Positions 32,555-44,970 of a stretch of DNA of 64,000 nucleotides are shown here, piece after piece (positions within the stretch are counted from its first letter, which is position 1; each line of letters begins with the position of its first letter). This stretch comes from Lepas anatifera (lineage: Eukaryota > Arthropoda > Thecostraca > Lepadidae), in the NCBI GenBank assembly GCA_034440635.1, contig JAOTON010002098.1:977501-1041500 (forward strand). The letters run 5' to 3'. Below the pieces are notes generated by a model, which saw only the letters and a list, made by a program, of their open reading frames with translations, searched no databases and had not been told where the DNA came from. The position numbers were made by a program, and so were the translations under genes.

Positions 32555-34976
32555 GGCCGCCAGGCGGCAGTCGGGGTAGAGCCGGAAGGGCAAGTTCTGT
32601 GCGCAGTAATACATGCTCACGGTGAAAATAAGTGCAGAGACTAATTAGTTGTATTGACATTTGACAATAGAAGTTCACCACGTAAGCCTAGAAATCAAAT
32701 AAACCTATCTTTCAGAAAATCAGTATCCAACCGGAAGACTTGAGCGACATCTGCTGTCTAGCCGGCAGAGGCTCACGATGACGTCACAGGATGCGGCACA
32801 GTGACGTCACCGATAACAATAGTGGTAGCGCACTTCGTCCGGCAACAGTAGACACAGGTCTACACCTCATCCGACCTCAAAACACAAACCACTTAAAATT
32901 ACCTATCCGGTGAAAACATACAAATCATGTGATCAATGTCATCAGTCGAGACAGTCCAGTGCTGTAATATCAAAACCAAACAGGAATTGGCAAAAACTTC
33001 GTAACTTTAGCTATAGGAAAGCTTACTTTAGAAATAAAATCAACCTGAACATCTAAGTAGCAAGCTGTGCTTAACTCAGAAGATTGATCAACGACAGCTC
33101 ATTCTGAACAAACTATCCATTTGACAGGAGTAAACTTACCAGATTCCATAAGACAGTCATTAATGTCTCAAAAGATAACAGCAAAGGCTTAGCTTTGTAG
33201 CGAAAATCATCTTACCATTTCGGGCTTTACAAAATTCCGTTGAGGCAGAATATAACATCCCAAATTACGTGACAAAACAACTAAGCCACTAAAAGTGTCT
33301 GCCAGGGGTGCTGAAGCGACAGTTTGCATTAAGACTTGAAATGTTATAAAACGGTAAACCCAAGTGAACATCACGAAGGTTCCATAAAACAATATATAAC
33401 TATTAGTGACTGAGATCAAACCAATTCACAATGCTTATAAACTAGTTAAGTTGGTTTCATGAGAGCGTTACGGCTTGAGCCCATTCAACACGTAATCACT
33501 TGCCAAAAATTATTACCAGCTTCGCCCGAATAAGACAATTGCAAAATAATCTGTTGAAAAGATTTGACAACGGTAAATTATGCGCCGAATAATAAGCACT
33601 GTCTGCGTGTAAGTGTGACTTACGGCAATATGTTGATCTCTGGAAAGTCAATCACCAGGACAAAATCCAGCAAAAGTTTCAACTATATGCAGTCAGCTCA
33701 CAACTTACTAGTTAAAGAATGGTCAACTTCCTCATGATCCTGGCCGGACTGTGCATTGGAACGCAACATTAGGAAAGTGAATACAAAATCCAGCTATCAC
33801 TTCTGCATTCTGGAAAGTGATCATTGAAATCCAACAAACACTAATGGCTTCGGCAACATACGCTACATTGAGTCTAGTAACCTTCCAAACTGAAACCGAC
33901 ATGATAAAACATGAACATATTTTGATGATTATCACCTCTATCCTGTTATGAAATGATAAATGCTATGGTTTGAGTGCATCCCTAATTCTAACGCAATAAA
34001 TATTTCAAACCCGAACACAATTACGGTGCGGAATATTTCAAAGAAAAGTGCGCGAAATACTTAGCACGGCCATTCTCCGTGAACAGTAAGGTAATGTGCT
34101 AACCAGAAAAAATTTAGCACCAGGAAACGGCAAATATCTATAGCAAGCTATCTATAACAGCACCCAAGAGACAACTGGTCTCTTCACAGTAACTACTCTC
34201 TTCCTCTTGTGAACGGCAGAATTAACACCTACAGTGTAACTCAACATCCCTGAATCAATAATTGAGTCTGTCAGGGGCTTTCGAAGACGGGTAGACCGTC
34301 TCAGTCTACTCTCACGATCGCTCGAAGTGTGCCGAACTAGATTCGAAATTCTCAAGAAATTCGACAAATGACCCCTTACCACTAAATCTGAGAATGCTCA
34401 GTCCTAAAACTCCCGAATTCATCTCTGCAAAATTTGTGAAAGACAAATTTTCAGCCAGCCTTAAGTCCTGATTTTAAGCCATGTTTTCTCAATTCCATGA
34501 GAAAAAATTGGGAATAGCACAGTCGGTCGTCTCAATCATGTCAGTGGTCAAAAATGTCTTAAACAAGCCAACAGCAATGACACATAAGACAATACACACT
34601 GAATTAAACACTGGAATTAACGATCTCGCTTCAAGAGGAACTTAACATTACGATCTAAGTCCGATATCTGCATGGTCCAAAATCTTCTTTCCAAACTTGA
34701 AACAGTGATACTCTACTCTTGAAACACCACGGCACAATTCAAAGCACCGTTTCAGCGAGCGTGCCGGCCACCTCACGGCCGGAGGCGGTCACGTGACTCA
34801 GTCGCCGGAGCTCTGACCGAGGCGGGTCTAGTGCGCTGGGCACCGGGAGCCGCGCGCCGCAGAAAGTCAGTCACTGCTGGCTGCGAGTGAAGCATGCCGG
34901 AACTAACCTTTGAAGACCAACTTGAAAACGACGAATGAAGAACAGCGTGGCAGGTCCGTGTCGGCTGTCACCAAAA
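32554..34976 (-). mobile_element. Interior of an LTR-like non-autonomous retroelement
   Basis: Two similar direct repeats enclose 2.4 kb with no gag, protease, RT or integrase frame. On the minus strand the 5' repeat ends GTCTACA, and TTTTGGTGACAGCC follows. TGGTGACA is a plausible tRNA primer-binding site two bases downstream of the repeat, which sets the orientation. A small minus-strand frame (34152-34382) contains RRSTRLRKPL, reminiscent of the basic tail after some integrases, but this is weak. Near the 3' repeat lies a 312-bp block also found at 42061-42372. No convincing polypurine tract or TSD was found. Confidence 0.6.
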
Positions 34977-35508
34977 TGTAGACGGGTAGACCGACACTGT
35001 CACCAAAATGTAGTCGGGCGGACCGACGCCGTCACCAAAATGTAGACGGCTGTCACCAAAATGTAGACGGCTGTCACCAAAATGTAGACGGGGTCACCTA
35101 TAATAATGGCCCTGTCGGCATGAGCCGCATGCTCAAACTGCTTCCGCTGTCTCGGTTGTCCAAACGTAGTGATGCCGTTCCTGGGTTTATTTTAACATCT
35201 CGCAACTTCAAATCTTCATAATTCTGCCCTGGGAAACATTTCAAATATTCAAACAATCGTTTGACAAGAACCCAGCAAACCACAAATAAATAATAAATCA
35301 CAAGCCAATATAAATCAAATCTAAATTTAACACCGATAGAATCAATCAGGTTTTACGCAAACCCGTTTACAATTCCACATCAAATATCAAATAGTCGCAA
35401 CAGCGTTTCCGAATACACTTACGTTCGCAGGAAGGTGTCACCCGCACACACACGTGCGCTCTCGCTCGATGCTGCAGCGGAAATGACCCGGGGTCAACCC
35501 TTGACCTG
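34977..35508 (-). repeat. Long terminal repeat (5' LTR on minus strand) with expanded junction repeats
   Basis: It matches 32100-32554 but is longer, chiefly because the 3' end on the minus strand has more copies of the 21-bp unit CTGTCACCAAAATGTAGACG, at least five including diverged ones with CGGACCGACGCC inserts (34970-35095). On the minus strand it contains TTATATTGGC and AATAAACCC, possible promoter and polyadenylation signals. Confidence 0.75.
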
Positions 35509-36179
35509 AGGCGTGTTGTTCTGCCGGCAGAATATTCTGGGCTTATGACGTCACAGTTTTCGTCACGTAGCAGTGACGTTTTCGGTCTGTTTGCTGACGT
35601 TGTCGGTCTGTCAGCTCTCCTCAGGACTTCTAATTGATTCTGCATCTGCGTTTTGCTGCACCAAAAGGTAACGGGGCTGTATGAGAGGGGAGATGGGCGA
35701 TAGAATGCAAAGCAATGGACATTTACAGACACTAAGGGAAGGACGGAGGCTGTTTCTGAGAGCGAAAATTCATTTTGTGTGTTGAAGGAAGATAAAAGCA
35801 GCGTGGTGTAGTGCTGCGTGCTTATTTTGATGTCCATTTTTGCCTTGTTAATTGCCTCATTTTGGTCTGTCCCAATTCTGCTTGCCTTGAAAACACTTAG
35901 TTTCCATGGCAAAAATGTGATCCAGATTGGACAGATGATCAGGGAAGCTGTTGACTTCATCACATGCTATTTTCTCAGCAGTTCAGTACAGACTGTGTTA
36001 TGGTCCTGAAGAAATAGTACTTAATGGACTTCATTTGCAGTCCGATCCTTATTACATTTAGGCCATGTAGCCTAGGTCAGTTATGGTAATGTTTCATCCA
36101 TTATTTTATTGGGGCAATTAAGTTGTCAATATGTGTATTATGTGTATATCCTCACATCATTTTAGTTTAAATGTTCAAA
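35509..36179. other. Anonymous DNA, no gene seen
   Basis: The first ~25 bp (GAGGCGTGTTGTTCTGCCGG) recur inverted at about 42040-42060. Several CRE-like TGACGT words lie near 35548-35600. No coding gene recognised. Confidence 0.4.
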
Positions 36180-36191
36180 GTGTGTGTGTGA

Positions 36192-36240
<49 letters not shown>
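36180..36240. repeat. (GT)n microsatellite
   Basis: About 60 bp of GT dinucleotides with one short interruption (GAGATT). The frame translated across it is meaningless. Confidence 0.97.
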
Positions 36241-38880
36241 GTTTTTTACCGGTACCTAATCCTTATCCTTATCCTTACTCTACCTGGAGGCCATGAGCGC
36301 ATGCGCCTGTGGCTGCAGCGACCCCTCCAGGTAGAATCCCATCCTCTTGATCCTCACCTTTCCTCATCCTTACCATCTCCTTCCATTGTTTATAATCACT
36401 TCATACTCATTGCGACAACACTTTAAAAGCCACCTCATTTGTGTGGAAGTGGGAGAAATACATGATACATGTATGGCCTATGCAAGTAAGGCATGTAGTA
36501 ATTTTGTGTTCATTCTCAGGTAAACTTTTCATTCTACATTATGTTTTAAGGTATTGTGTCATACCCAATATGTATGAATATGTCCCAGCCTTGAAGGCCG
36601 ATGAGATACTAAAGCAGTAGCTGCTCCCTTCATGTTTACTATTACCACTCAATTAATAATTGTATATTGATGTGCTTGTAGTCTTTCATTACTGTATGGA
36701 AGTTTTAATGAAAGGATTCTACTGGAGCTAATTTTTCTATGGCTGTCACGGAGTAAGTGTGAATATGAGCCTTCAAGAGGACATGGTTATGCCCGCTTTG
36801 TAAAACTTACCCAACAGTACATTTTCTGCTCCAATTTGCCAGATTTGAGCTGCTCAACCATCCTGAGCTACCTGCATGTTTTCAAGGCTGACATTTGCTT
36901 AACAGGTACCTTTTCTAATTCTTGAATATGGTGATTATGCTCTATTGCTTTAAGAAGCAGGAATGATTCATAGGAGGCCTGAAAATTGAGTTTATTGAGT
37001 TTGATGCTGATGCAAACTGTCGTTGAATTCTCACCCTAATACTCATTAAAGATTTCTGAATGACCTTATTAAATGTTTCTCCCACCAGGCTCTCTTACTA
37101 AGGGTAGTAATATTTGAAATTTCAATAAATTTGGCACTCTCTTCAGCATGAAGATGGCTTTCATGGCTGCAGTGTGGCACTTGTCACTTGGCTTCGACGG
37201 TTCATGTTGGGGTCATACCGTATTTTTAGCATGTCCTGCTTTATTTTCGGCTACATGGACTGCTTGTTGCAAGACATACATGAATTTAAGTGGTTGCTAG
37301 TAACACCTAATCTATATCTTCCTCAGAGTTTCTCTGATGACTCTCCATCGATCCCACATTTCACAGCCCTGCTTTTTACACTTAATCCTTCTCGTAAATC
37401 CTTGCCTCATGTCTGGGCACACATGATGTGCATCATCCTTCACATAAACCAATTGTAGCGGCAGCATCAGGTCGTCTGCAGGATCTGTGGACAGTTATGG
37501 GGAGCACACGATATGGACTGGTTACAGGCTCATGATATGGGAGTTTTTCCAATGCTCTGCTGTTTGTGACATTGGTCATGTACATCACTGAGTATTTGTA
37601 TTTGTTGTGATATCAATGTTAACTTTCGTCTTCCTTTTCTTGCAGGGACAAGTAATGATGCTATTGTAACTGTATCAATCATTACATGTGTACGTGGCAC
37701 GTTATCTGTGCATGACGGATTTTTTAGCGTGAATGCCGTATGCCAGCACATCACTACTTGCACTGCTCGGCCTTCAGGCTGATGGCTGCTAACGTCTTCA
37801 TCAAGTTACGTTTTGTTAAAAAGTGCAGCCTTTGTGTCGTGCAGTTTTTCGACTGGAACGAGATGAACGATGGCTGCTAAGTAACACGGGTCAAGTCGTT
37901 TCTAACTTAGTGCAGTCATGTTTCCGGCAATGTTCTGTGGGTAATTGGGTAGTGTAAATTTTGAGACCGGCATCTGTAAACGCATCTCAGGTTATTATTG
38001 ATGCTTGAGTGGTTAACATGGGAAGCACTTCAGCAATGGTACACATCTTCTCTAAGATGCATTGTAATGTGGTGATGGAATCACATGCATTGTGCATAAA
38101 TTAATGCTACGTAATGGAATCCATTGTTGCCGGAAAAGTTTTCAAATTTGTTATACGTCTTAATGAACTGATTGAACATTGTTACAATGCTTGAGAAGTG
38201 TGATATCAAAATGAGGGTAAATTGCTCGAACTTTTTGTTTTCTGGCACTGTTTGAACGTTGTGCGATTGCAAAAACGTCAGCTTATAACCTTTAGGTTTG
38301 TACGTTTAAGTTATAAGCATCTTCGTTGGATAAACTGTACTGACGCAGCGACAGTGTCTGTGAGGTCTGATGCGAGGGATCATAGAATGCTGGTGACACT
38401 ACCTCTTCCGCTTTTGCAAATTAACTTTAGTACCTATGCTCTTCTGCTGTTCATCTCAGCGGGCTCGGAATGTATGTATTAAAGAAATATAGCCGTGCAA
38501 TCAAACACGTGCATTGTTCCGTTCAACTCGCGTGGTGGCTCAGGGAGGAGTAGCCGCGGATAGACTTCGAGGCGGATTAAAACATGCATTTCGGCACCAT
38601 AAAATATTGCCTGCTCAAAAATGTGCTTTCAGACGCTTTGTGCGCATTGGCCAGAAGGTGGGGCAAAATACAGTTTTCGCTCGAACTTTACGGTGTTCGC
38701 AATTTTCTGAAAGAACAATTTGTCGTGATTTCAGGACCCGTTGCCTCCGGCCCCAAACAATCGGCCCAGATCCGACAATATAATGTGCAATAACGCGTCA
38801 ATGCTATTGCAGAAGAGGACGTAAAATAATTCGTAGTCAGTGTGGATACGGGCATCGGGCCACGAAATGTGCCAGTACAT
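36241..38880. other. Low-copy-looking DNA, no gene supported
   Basis: This 2.6 kb has the fewest recognisable repeats in the window. A hairpin with arms CTACCTGGAGG and CCTCCAGGTAG occurs at 36281-36333. The 94-residue frame at 37174-37458 is the longest, with no signal peptide, domain or codon signature I trust. If a host gene or its introns overlaps the window this is a reasonable place to look, but I cannot support one. Confidence 0.4.
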
Positions 38881-38881
38881 T

Positions 38882-38882
<1 letters not shown>

Positions 38883-38972
<90 letters not shown>
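38883..38972. repeat. (AT)n microsatellite
   Basis: About 90 bp of alternating AT with a single CAT interruption near 38929. Frames across it encode only isoleucine/tyrosine runs. Confidence 0.97.
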
Positions 38973-38976
<4 letters not shown>

Positions 38977-39389
38977 CGAGTACTCGAGAGGCTCCAAAAC
39001 CAATATGGGGCCCCTGGAACCAACTCTTGAGCCCATGAGGCCAACTCTTTACAGACCCCGAAACCAACACTTATGGCACCCGGAGACAAGCTCTGGGGTT
39101 GGGGGGAGGGGCGGATAGACTTCTCGTGGTAGTCTTGAATCCAACGTTCGGGTGGCACTTGAGTTCCCCAGATCTATTTTCGGAACGGTCTCCAGATATC
39201 ACTGAGGCCCCCTGTGCGTGTCATTGTCGTGGTTAAGCTAAGCCCAAGGAGTTGGTCGCCGTTACAGTGAAATAAGGCGGGGAAATATGTTACCGAAGTG
39301 TGGAATTCATTAAGAGCCCGAATCCGGTGAGTTTTTTTTTCAGAGGTGAAAATTTTCGTGCTAGCAGTAGGTTAAAAATTGACTCAGAA

Positions 39390-39668
39390 CAGGGGCGTAG
39401 CCAAGGGGGCGGCAGGGACAGCCCCCCTCCTGAGGGCTCAAAGGGCCCCCTGAGGACACGGGCCGTGCGAAGGTAGCTCGCCCGCACTATGCTCTGTGGC
39501 CAAATTTGAAATTTTATACCAGAGAGGGCCCTCTCAAGCCCTGTTCAGCACTATTCTGTCAAAAGCAGGGCCCTTTTTACCCATCAGGGCCCTCTTAGCG
39601 CTGTCACAGGGGCCCTTTTCGTGGCGCCGCCCCCCACCCCCCTGAGTGAAGTCTTGGCTACGCCCCTG
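39390..39668. mobile_element. hAT-type MITE, 279 bp, copy 2
   Basis: CAGGGGCGTAGCCA at the left, GGCTACGCCCCTG at the right, and a perfect 8-bp TSD ACTCAGAA at 39382-39389 and 39669-39676. It aligns over its full length with 12414-12693. The two copies have different targets, so they are independent insertions of one family and not a segmental duplication. Confidence 0.95.
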
Positions 39669-39676
39669 ACTCAGAA

Positions 39677-40407
39677 CATCTTCATTCTGAGTCAGTCAGT
39701 TTGACTGACTCCCTCACTTTTTGTGGGTTGCGATGCTGATGTTTGGAAGTTAAATCTGCACTCCAATATGAGGCCGATTGATAGTGGAGCAATTTGCCCC
39801 CTTCACTTAAAATTTTCCGGGAATCAGGGGTAACCAACAACACTTTGATCCATCTGAGTCTTCAGGCGGGTGGGGAACAACGGCTTAAAAACGTGGAAAC
39901 TTATTTAGGGAAAATCGGGTAAAATTAGGTGACGGGATCGGGGGGTTGCAAAGTGCCTTAGCTTAACACACAGAAATATCATGGATACAGGTGGATTCAG
40001 GGGGCAAGGAACCAGGGCAGACCCTCCTTGATTGTGCATAAGTACTCAACCTCACTACGCTCTGATGCCCTTCGAAGTCTGATTTTTCTTGGCAGGTGAC
40101 GTTACACTCCCTGCCACGTTGTGCGAGAAAAGGTGCCTCCGGGACGGGCCCTATTGGGGAACATTTTTTGGTGATTGTTCCTTCATTTCTCGAATAAGTG
40201 AAAGCGTTTGAATTTTCCACACATTGAAGAAATGAATTTGTATTGTATGAATACATAGTCTTTTAGGAAAACTCCCATAAAAGACGGAGCAGCTTTTTCT
40301 TTGTCGGAAAATTTTAGGGAAGACGAAACAATTACTTTGTCTCCTTTCAAATCTTAGAGGGCAGTTCAACCCCTTGCCCACCTCAATGGCGTCGCAACTG
40401 CGGCCAT
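39677..40407. other. Anonymous DNA, no gene seen
   Basis: No ORF with recognisable content and no RNA or repeat boundary. Confidence 0.45.
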
Positions 40408-40636
40408 GCACACAGGGACGGACGCAGACCAGATTTTTTTTGGGGGGCTAAACCCATGTCTGCCTCTCCTCCTGGGGGGAGGGCTGGTGGAGCGAATATT
40501 TTTAGACCTAGTGTAAACACCTTTTTCAAATATTTCTCCGGCGTTTGGGGAGGGGGGAATAAAAGGTAGTTTGCCTTCCCCATCCATCGCTTTGGGGGGA
40601 GGGGACATGGCCGGAATGCCCCCTGCGTCCGCCAAT
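40408..40636. mobile_element. MITE-like element with GGACGGACGCAG ends
   Basis: The left end CACAGGGACGGACGCAG and right end CTGCGTCCGCCAATG are imperfect inverted repeats 229 bp apart, with CATGCA on both sides as a possible short TSD. The interior is G/C-run rich and non-coding. It is similar in style to the hAT-like MITEs but more decayed. Confidence 0.5.
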
Positions 40637-42060
40637 GCATGCAGAAGTGTGAAAAGATGATACTATATCCCGGCCCTCAAACGTGCGAACAACAGGGTGG
40701 TGTGTTATTTCGTTGGCAATGTTGATAAATAATTAATAAACAAGTTTGTCGTGGTACGTTGCACAGGTGAAGGAACGTCCACAATATTGGGGAGGTGCAT
40801 TCAGAAGTTGTTTCTGTCCTGTGAACACGTTAAGGTCAATGGTTAATCCTGAACAATGCGGGGACTTAACCCCCTTGGCTTCCCACTTCCTATGCCTACG
40901 GTACGGAGAATATTGCAAACACACATCAAACACATGTTCTACCACAGCATAGGCGGGTCCAGGATTGCCAATCGGGGGGAGGGGGGTGCCACTTTTGACT
41001 GGGAAACCCTTTCATGTGGGATCAAAATCATATAGCTGGGCGCTGGTTTTCGTATCCTAGAAGGGGGAGGGTGTGAAGTTACATTTCAGGGGGTGCCATC
41101 GAACTCGCAAGGGCAGCGTGACCATTTGAAGCCCATACAACGTCCACGTGCAGCAACCGGCTTCACAAAGAACTCAGCGCCCTTTTAAGGGATGCCGAGG
41201 GTCGATCGTGTATGGGGCACCTGCCCCCTTGACCCCTGGATCAGAGAATGTGCAGAAGGCAGGGCACAACAAATAAAGAATACGTAAGAAGATGAGTCGA
41301 GCCACACTACCAATATCATGATGCGTCATTCAGACCCGGCGCGGGAGTATACCGCAGGGCGAGAACGCCACCTATATTCTGATGGGTGCGTCCCCTATGC
41401 GGAAACGTGGGCCCCCGTCCTCTATCCGCAACAGTCGCTTTCCTCTCTAGGAATATACCAAAATCTAGCGAATTTTCTAGCATTTTATAGTTCTAAACGG
41501 GACGGTCAGTACATCTATAGCATGTTTTAGTTTAAAATTCTCAATTCAAACATTTTCTGATTATGTGGCAACTGTGCATTTATTGTCAACTTTGCCCGGC
41601 AGACGGAAAAAGCAGCTGCCGTAATCCGCAGCCGAGGTCTGTATGTGATGTCATAGCTATGACGCACTCAACTGGGTCAAAAGTCGGCCCCGCCCACAGC
41701 AGTGGAAATAAAAAACAGACACGACTCCAAGGTCGCTCGTGGAATATGTTTCTAAAATTTCATCCGTGCGCATGCGTGCTGGAAACATGATCTGCCATTG
41801 AACGTGTCACTGAGCAAATAGTGCGGCATCGCAAGCCTACGAAATGTCTCAGCTGCGCCACATAGTTTGCTCTCCAGCTGTCGATTCTCTGTTGCCGCAG
41901 GCTCCAGACTGTGGTCTGTTACGTGACATCAGGTTCTGTTTGCGTGACGTCAGGGTCTGCTTACGTCACGTCTAGGCTGCAGCCGGGACAGTGTAAGATA
42001 CCGTACTGCGCATGAGTGCGGCATACTATTATGCATGCTGCCGGCAGAATAACACGCCTC
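40637..42060. other. Anonymous DNA with MITE fragments
   Basis: GGCGGGTCCAGGATTG at 40952 and GACCCCTGGATC near 41231 may be ends of another decayed MITE. 41900-42000 is rich in ACGTCA/GTGACGT words. No gene supported. Confidence 0.4.
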
Positions 42061-42372
42061 TGGCCGCCAGGCGGCAGTCGGGGCAGAGCCGGAAGGGCAA
42101 GTTATGTGGGCAGTAATAAATGCTCACGGTGAAAAAAAGTGCGGAGACTAGTTAGTTGCATTGACATTTGACAATAGAAGTTCACCACGTAAGCCTAGAA
42201 ATCAAATAAACCTGTCTTTCAGAAAATCAGTATCTAACCGGAAGACTTGAGCGACACCTGCTGTCTAGCCGGCAGAGGCTCACGATGACGTCACAGGCTG
42301 CGGCACAGTGACGTCACCGATAACAATAGTGGTAGCGCACTTCGTCCGGCAACAGTAGACACAGGTCTACAC
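42061..42372. repeat. 312-bp duplicate of 32554-32865
   Basis: The same length in both copies, with roughly a dozen or so substitutions and no net length difference, from TGGCCGCCAGGCGGCAGTCG to GTAGACACAGGTCTACAC. The other copy sits inside the LTR-like element next to its 3' LTR. High similarity implies a recent duplication or a young family. The final bases include the palindrome GTAGAC-ACAG-GTCTAC. No coding. Confidence 0.85.
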
Positions 42373-42820
42373 AAATACAAGCTGCGGTTCTATGGACGGA
42401 CACTGGGCGTGTTTGTGTACTGAGACATCTATTAACAGTTTGGTTTCCCCATCCTGTAACCAATACACCCCCCTTCGCTGTGCCCCGGCCCCTTTCTCTG
42501 TGCCTCCAGGCATATCCCGTCGACGACCGCCTAGCCCGGCCGGCAGCGCGCGCCACATGCCCCTGTCTAACACGTCGCTGCCACTAGCAATTGGAATGTT
42601 CATTCCCGAACACACGATACGTTCACGGGTTCGACGCTCCGGGCGTTGGCAGCAGTATCCTCACCAGGTGCTCCTGGCCCTGGTGCCTGTTCTGATTCGA
42701 CCATCAAACGTTTTTTATCGGGTTCTCATTTCGAGCTGATTTTTATTTTACATCCGTTCGAGAAAAATCTAAAATGTATTGCCCATTCCTTCGAAATTGA
42801 AAAAAATTGGGTGAGATGCG
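42373..42820. other. GC-rich anonymous DNA
   Basis: Open frames on both strands (42314-42739) reflect GC richness. No motif recognised. Confidence 0.4.
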
Positions 42821-42822
42821 AG

Positions 42823-42938
42823 GCGGCTATTGGTCGCTCGCCCCGGTGGCAGCACTGCTCCACCTTAAAGTTAAGCATCCGGAGGTCAGCAGTCTACACT
42901 AAGGCATGGCCGCCTGGCTGGGGTATATTTGGGGCATA
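42823..42938 (+). pseudogene. 5S rRNA-like relic
   Basis: AAAGTTAAGCATCCGGAGG resembles the box A region of metazoan 5S rRNA (GAAGTTAAGCA). The following CATGGCCGCCTGGCTGGGGT resembles its box C region (ATGGGTGACCGCCTGGGAAT) at about the correct spacing. The 5' third is poorly conserved and the termini do not pair, so this is a degraded 5S pseudogene or 5S-derived SINE, not a functional gene. The call is from recalled consensus and needs a covariance-model test. Confidence 0.4.
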
Positions 42939-44966
42939 TTTCAGGTAGGTTTTTAGCTTTTCTCCACTGAAATTATGAGTTTCAAGACAAATGATAGATT
43001 GAGCGCCGGGTTTTCCGGCATGCTTTACAACTTGGCTATCTCAGTTAAAATCACGTTATAAAGGTGCCACATTCCCTTTAAACTGCAGCCTCCGGATGTC
43101 TGCAGTCGAAAGTGTTCACTAGTCGAAAAGCAGTTTACGAGGTTGGGCGGTTGGCAGCAAAGTTCCTTTGGCGTTGCTGAATGCGTAGGCGGATCAAGGC
43201 TTTCCATCCATTCCACATCGGGTAGAGGCGCTATATGGACAAAAGGGGCATCGCCTTTTAGCGAGTCGGGGAGGGGGGCTTTACCTTATCACTAGAACGA
43301 TGCATCTCGTATCCCGAGGGGGTGAGAGGGTGCGAAACGGTATTCCTGTGAGTACCGGGGTAGTGTGGGGAACAGTGGTACAGGATCTGGGGAGCGCATG
43401 TCTCCTGTTCTCTGGGTCGCATGTGCTTCAGGTCCGATAACCTATTCAAATCGACAGAGCTGTCCTCTATAACCCACACGGGACTGAGATCAGTGAAGGT
43501 CTTGCTAGAGATTATAGATGGCGGCACTATGCTAGGTGGCAGTATGAAATTAATGTTTCAAAGGAAGGTTTGGTTTCGTCTGAAGCTTACGTGCATAAAG
43601 CTGAGCAGGAAAGCAAAATACATCGTATTCATCCAAACAGCTTAGAATGTCTACCCTTAAGCGCTGGAGCGCCCAGCATATTACGACGAGGGGGTGGGTG
43701 AGGGATATTCTTGGTTCATTTTTTTTTAATCACACTGTGCCACAGATACGGTTAAAATGAGAAATATTTTGGAGGGAGGCCGAGTTCTCGGATGCAGCCC
43801 TGCTCCGATGCACTTGGACCTCTCACGTCCCAAAAATGTTTTTCCTGTGGTGTAGATTTCTCTTTGTGATTCTCCTGCACGGTATGAACGTTGGAACGCC
43901 TAGAATATTGGAACAGATACAAAATAGCCGTCTTCTGTCGATGGAAGATAAATGCCAGTGTTTTGTGATACATGTCGAGGGCAAAAATCTGGCTTCCAGT
44001 GGCGTGGGGACACACTAAAATTTCACGCTATCAACATCTTTCTGGAAAGGGGCTCGGAAGGGGATTTTCAGGCTAGCCGGTTTGATTTTCCAGCGGAACC
44101 AATGAGCGCCCAGTAGTTTACCCACGTTACAAATGTGTAGCCTCTCCCCAGCAATCGGGTCTAACGGCTTATTGTGCTAACAGTCTGTTGTTGTGCTGCT
44201 GAGAAAAGGGCAACAGGATAGCAACAGGCATATACCGTTTTGCCGCGGAGGTGATCTTTTCGCACAGTGGTAGTCATGCTTCCCGCGGTACCAGAGCCTC
44301 CTGTTTGGTGTGGTAGTTGTGAAATTTGTGTCAGATGGATTCATTTATCCTCATTATTCTTTTCCTGATGAAACCTGGCAGAACACATCAAACACCATTG
44401 GCAGCCCAGTCTGGCAGCGCGGTGGCCTGAGGGCGTGTTGACTTAACTGTGCTGATGCGTAGATGGGACCTCAGAGTGTCTATTACCCCGGATACACAAG
44501 CGGCTTGAGAACGCTCTTGTCACGTACCGAGCACGGAAACGGACCATCGAGTATTTTAGGCGGGAGTTTGTTTGTAGGACTTTGAGTTACATGTGTCAGT
44601 AAGTCCGTTGCTGCGGCCGCTACGTAAATAAAGCGTACCTACTGAAGCTGCTGATACCTACTGAAGCTGCTGATACCTACTGAAGCCCGGGCATATCGAC
44701 CTAGGGGTGGGAAGCGTCGCTGCAACGTCGTAATAGTACATGGTAATGAATGGACCGAAGAAACGGGCATTCCTGTGCTTTCCAGTGTCGTCCAGGAGTA
44801 GCATGAGGATCTCATTTGCCCCTACGTAGGACTGTATGATGCCGTGAGGTGAGAGCGCCACCTACAATGTGAAAAGGAAGCGCTGTAAAATAGGTGGGGA
44901 AGGGTGGCGCTGTTTTCAGTGGTTCATGCTTGAGTCAGTAGTCTCAGAAAACATTGTGCAACATTG
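42939..44966. other. Anonymous DNA with a small 19-bp tandem repeat
   Basis: CCTACTGAAGCTGCTGATA is repeated about three times at 44637-44685. CATCCGGAGG occurs inverted near 43090 relative to the 5S-like relic. No gene is supported among the short frames. Confidence 0.4.
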
Positions 44967-44970
44967 TTAA

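Noticed and set aside
38840..39158. Isoleucine/tyrosine-rich proteins
   Set aside because: Translation of an (AT)n microsatellite.
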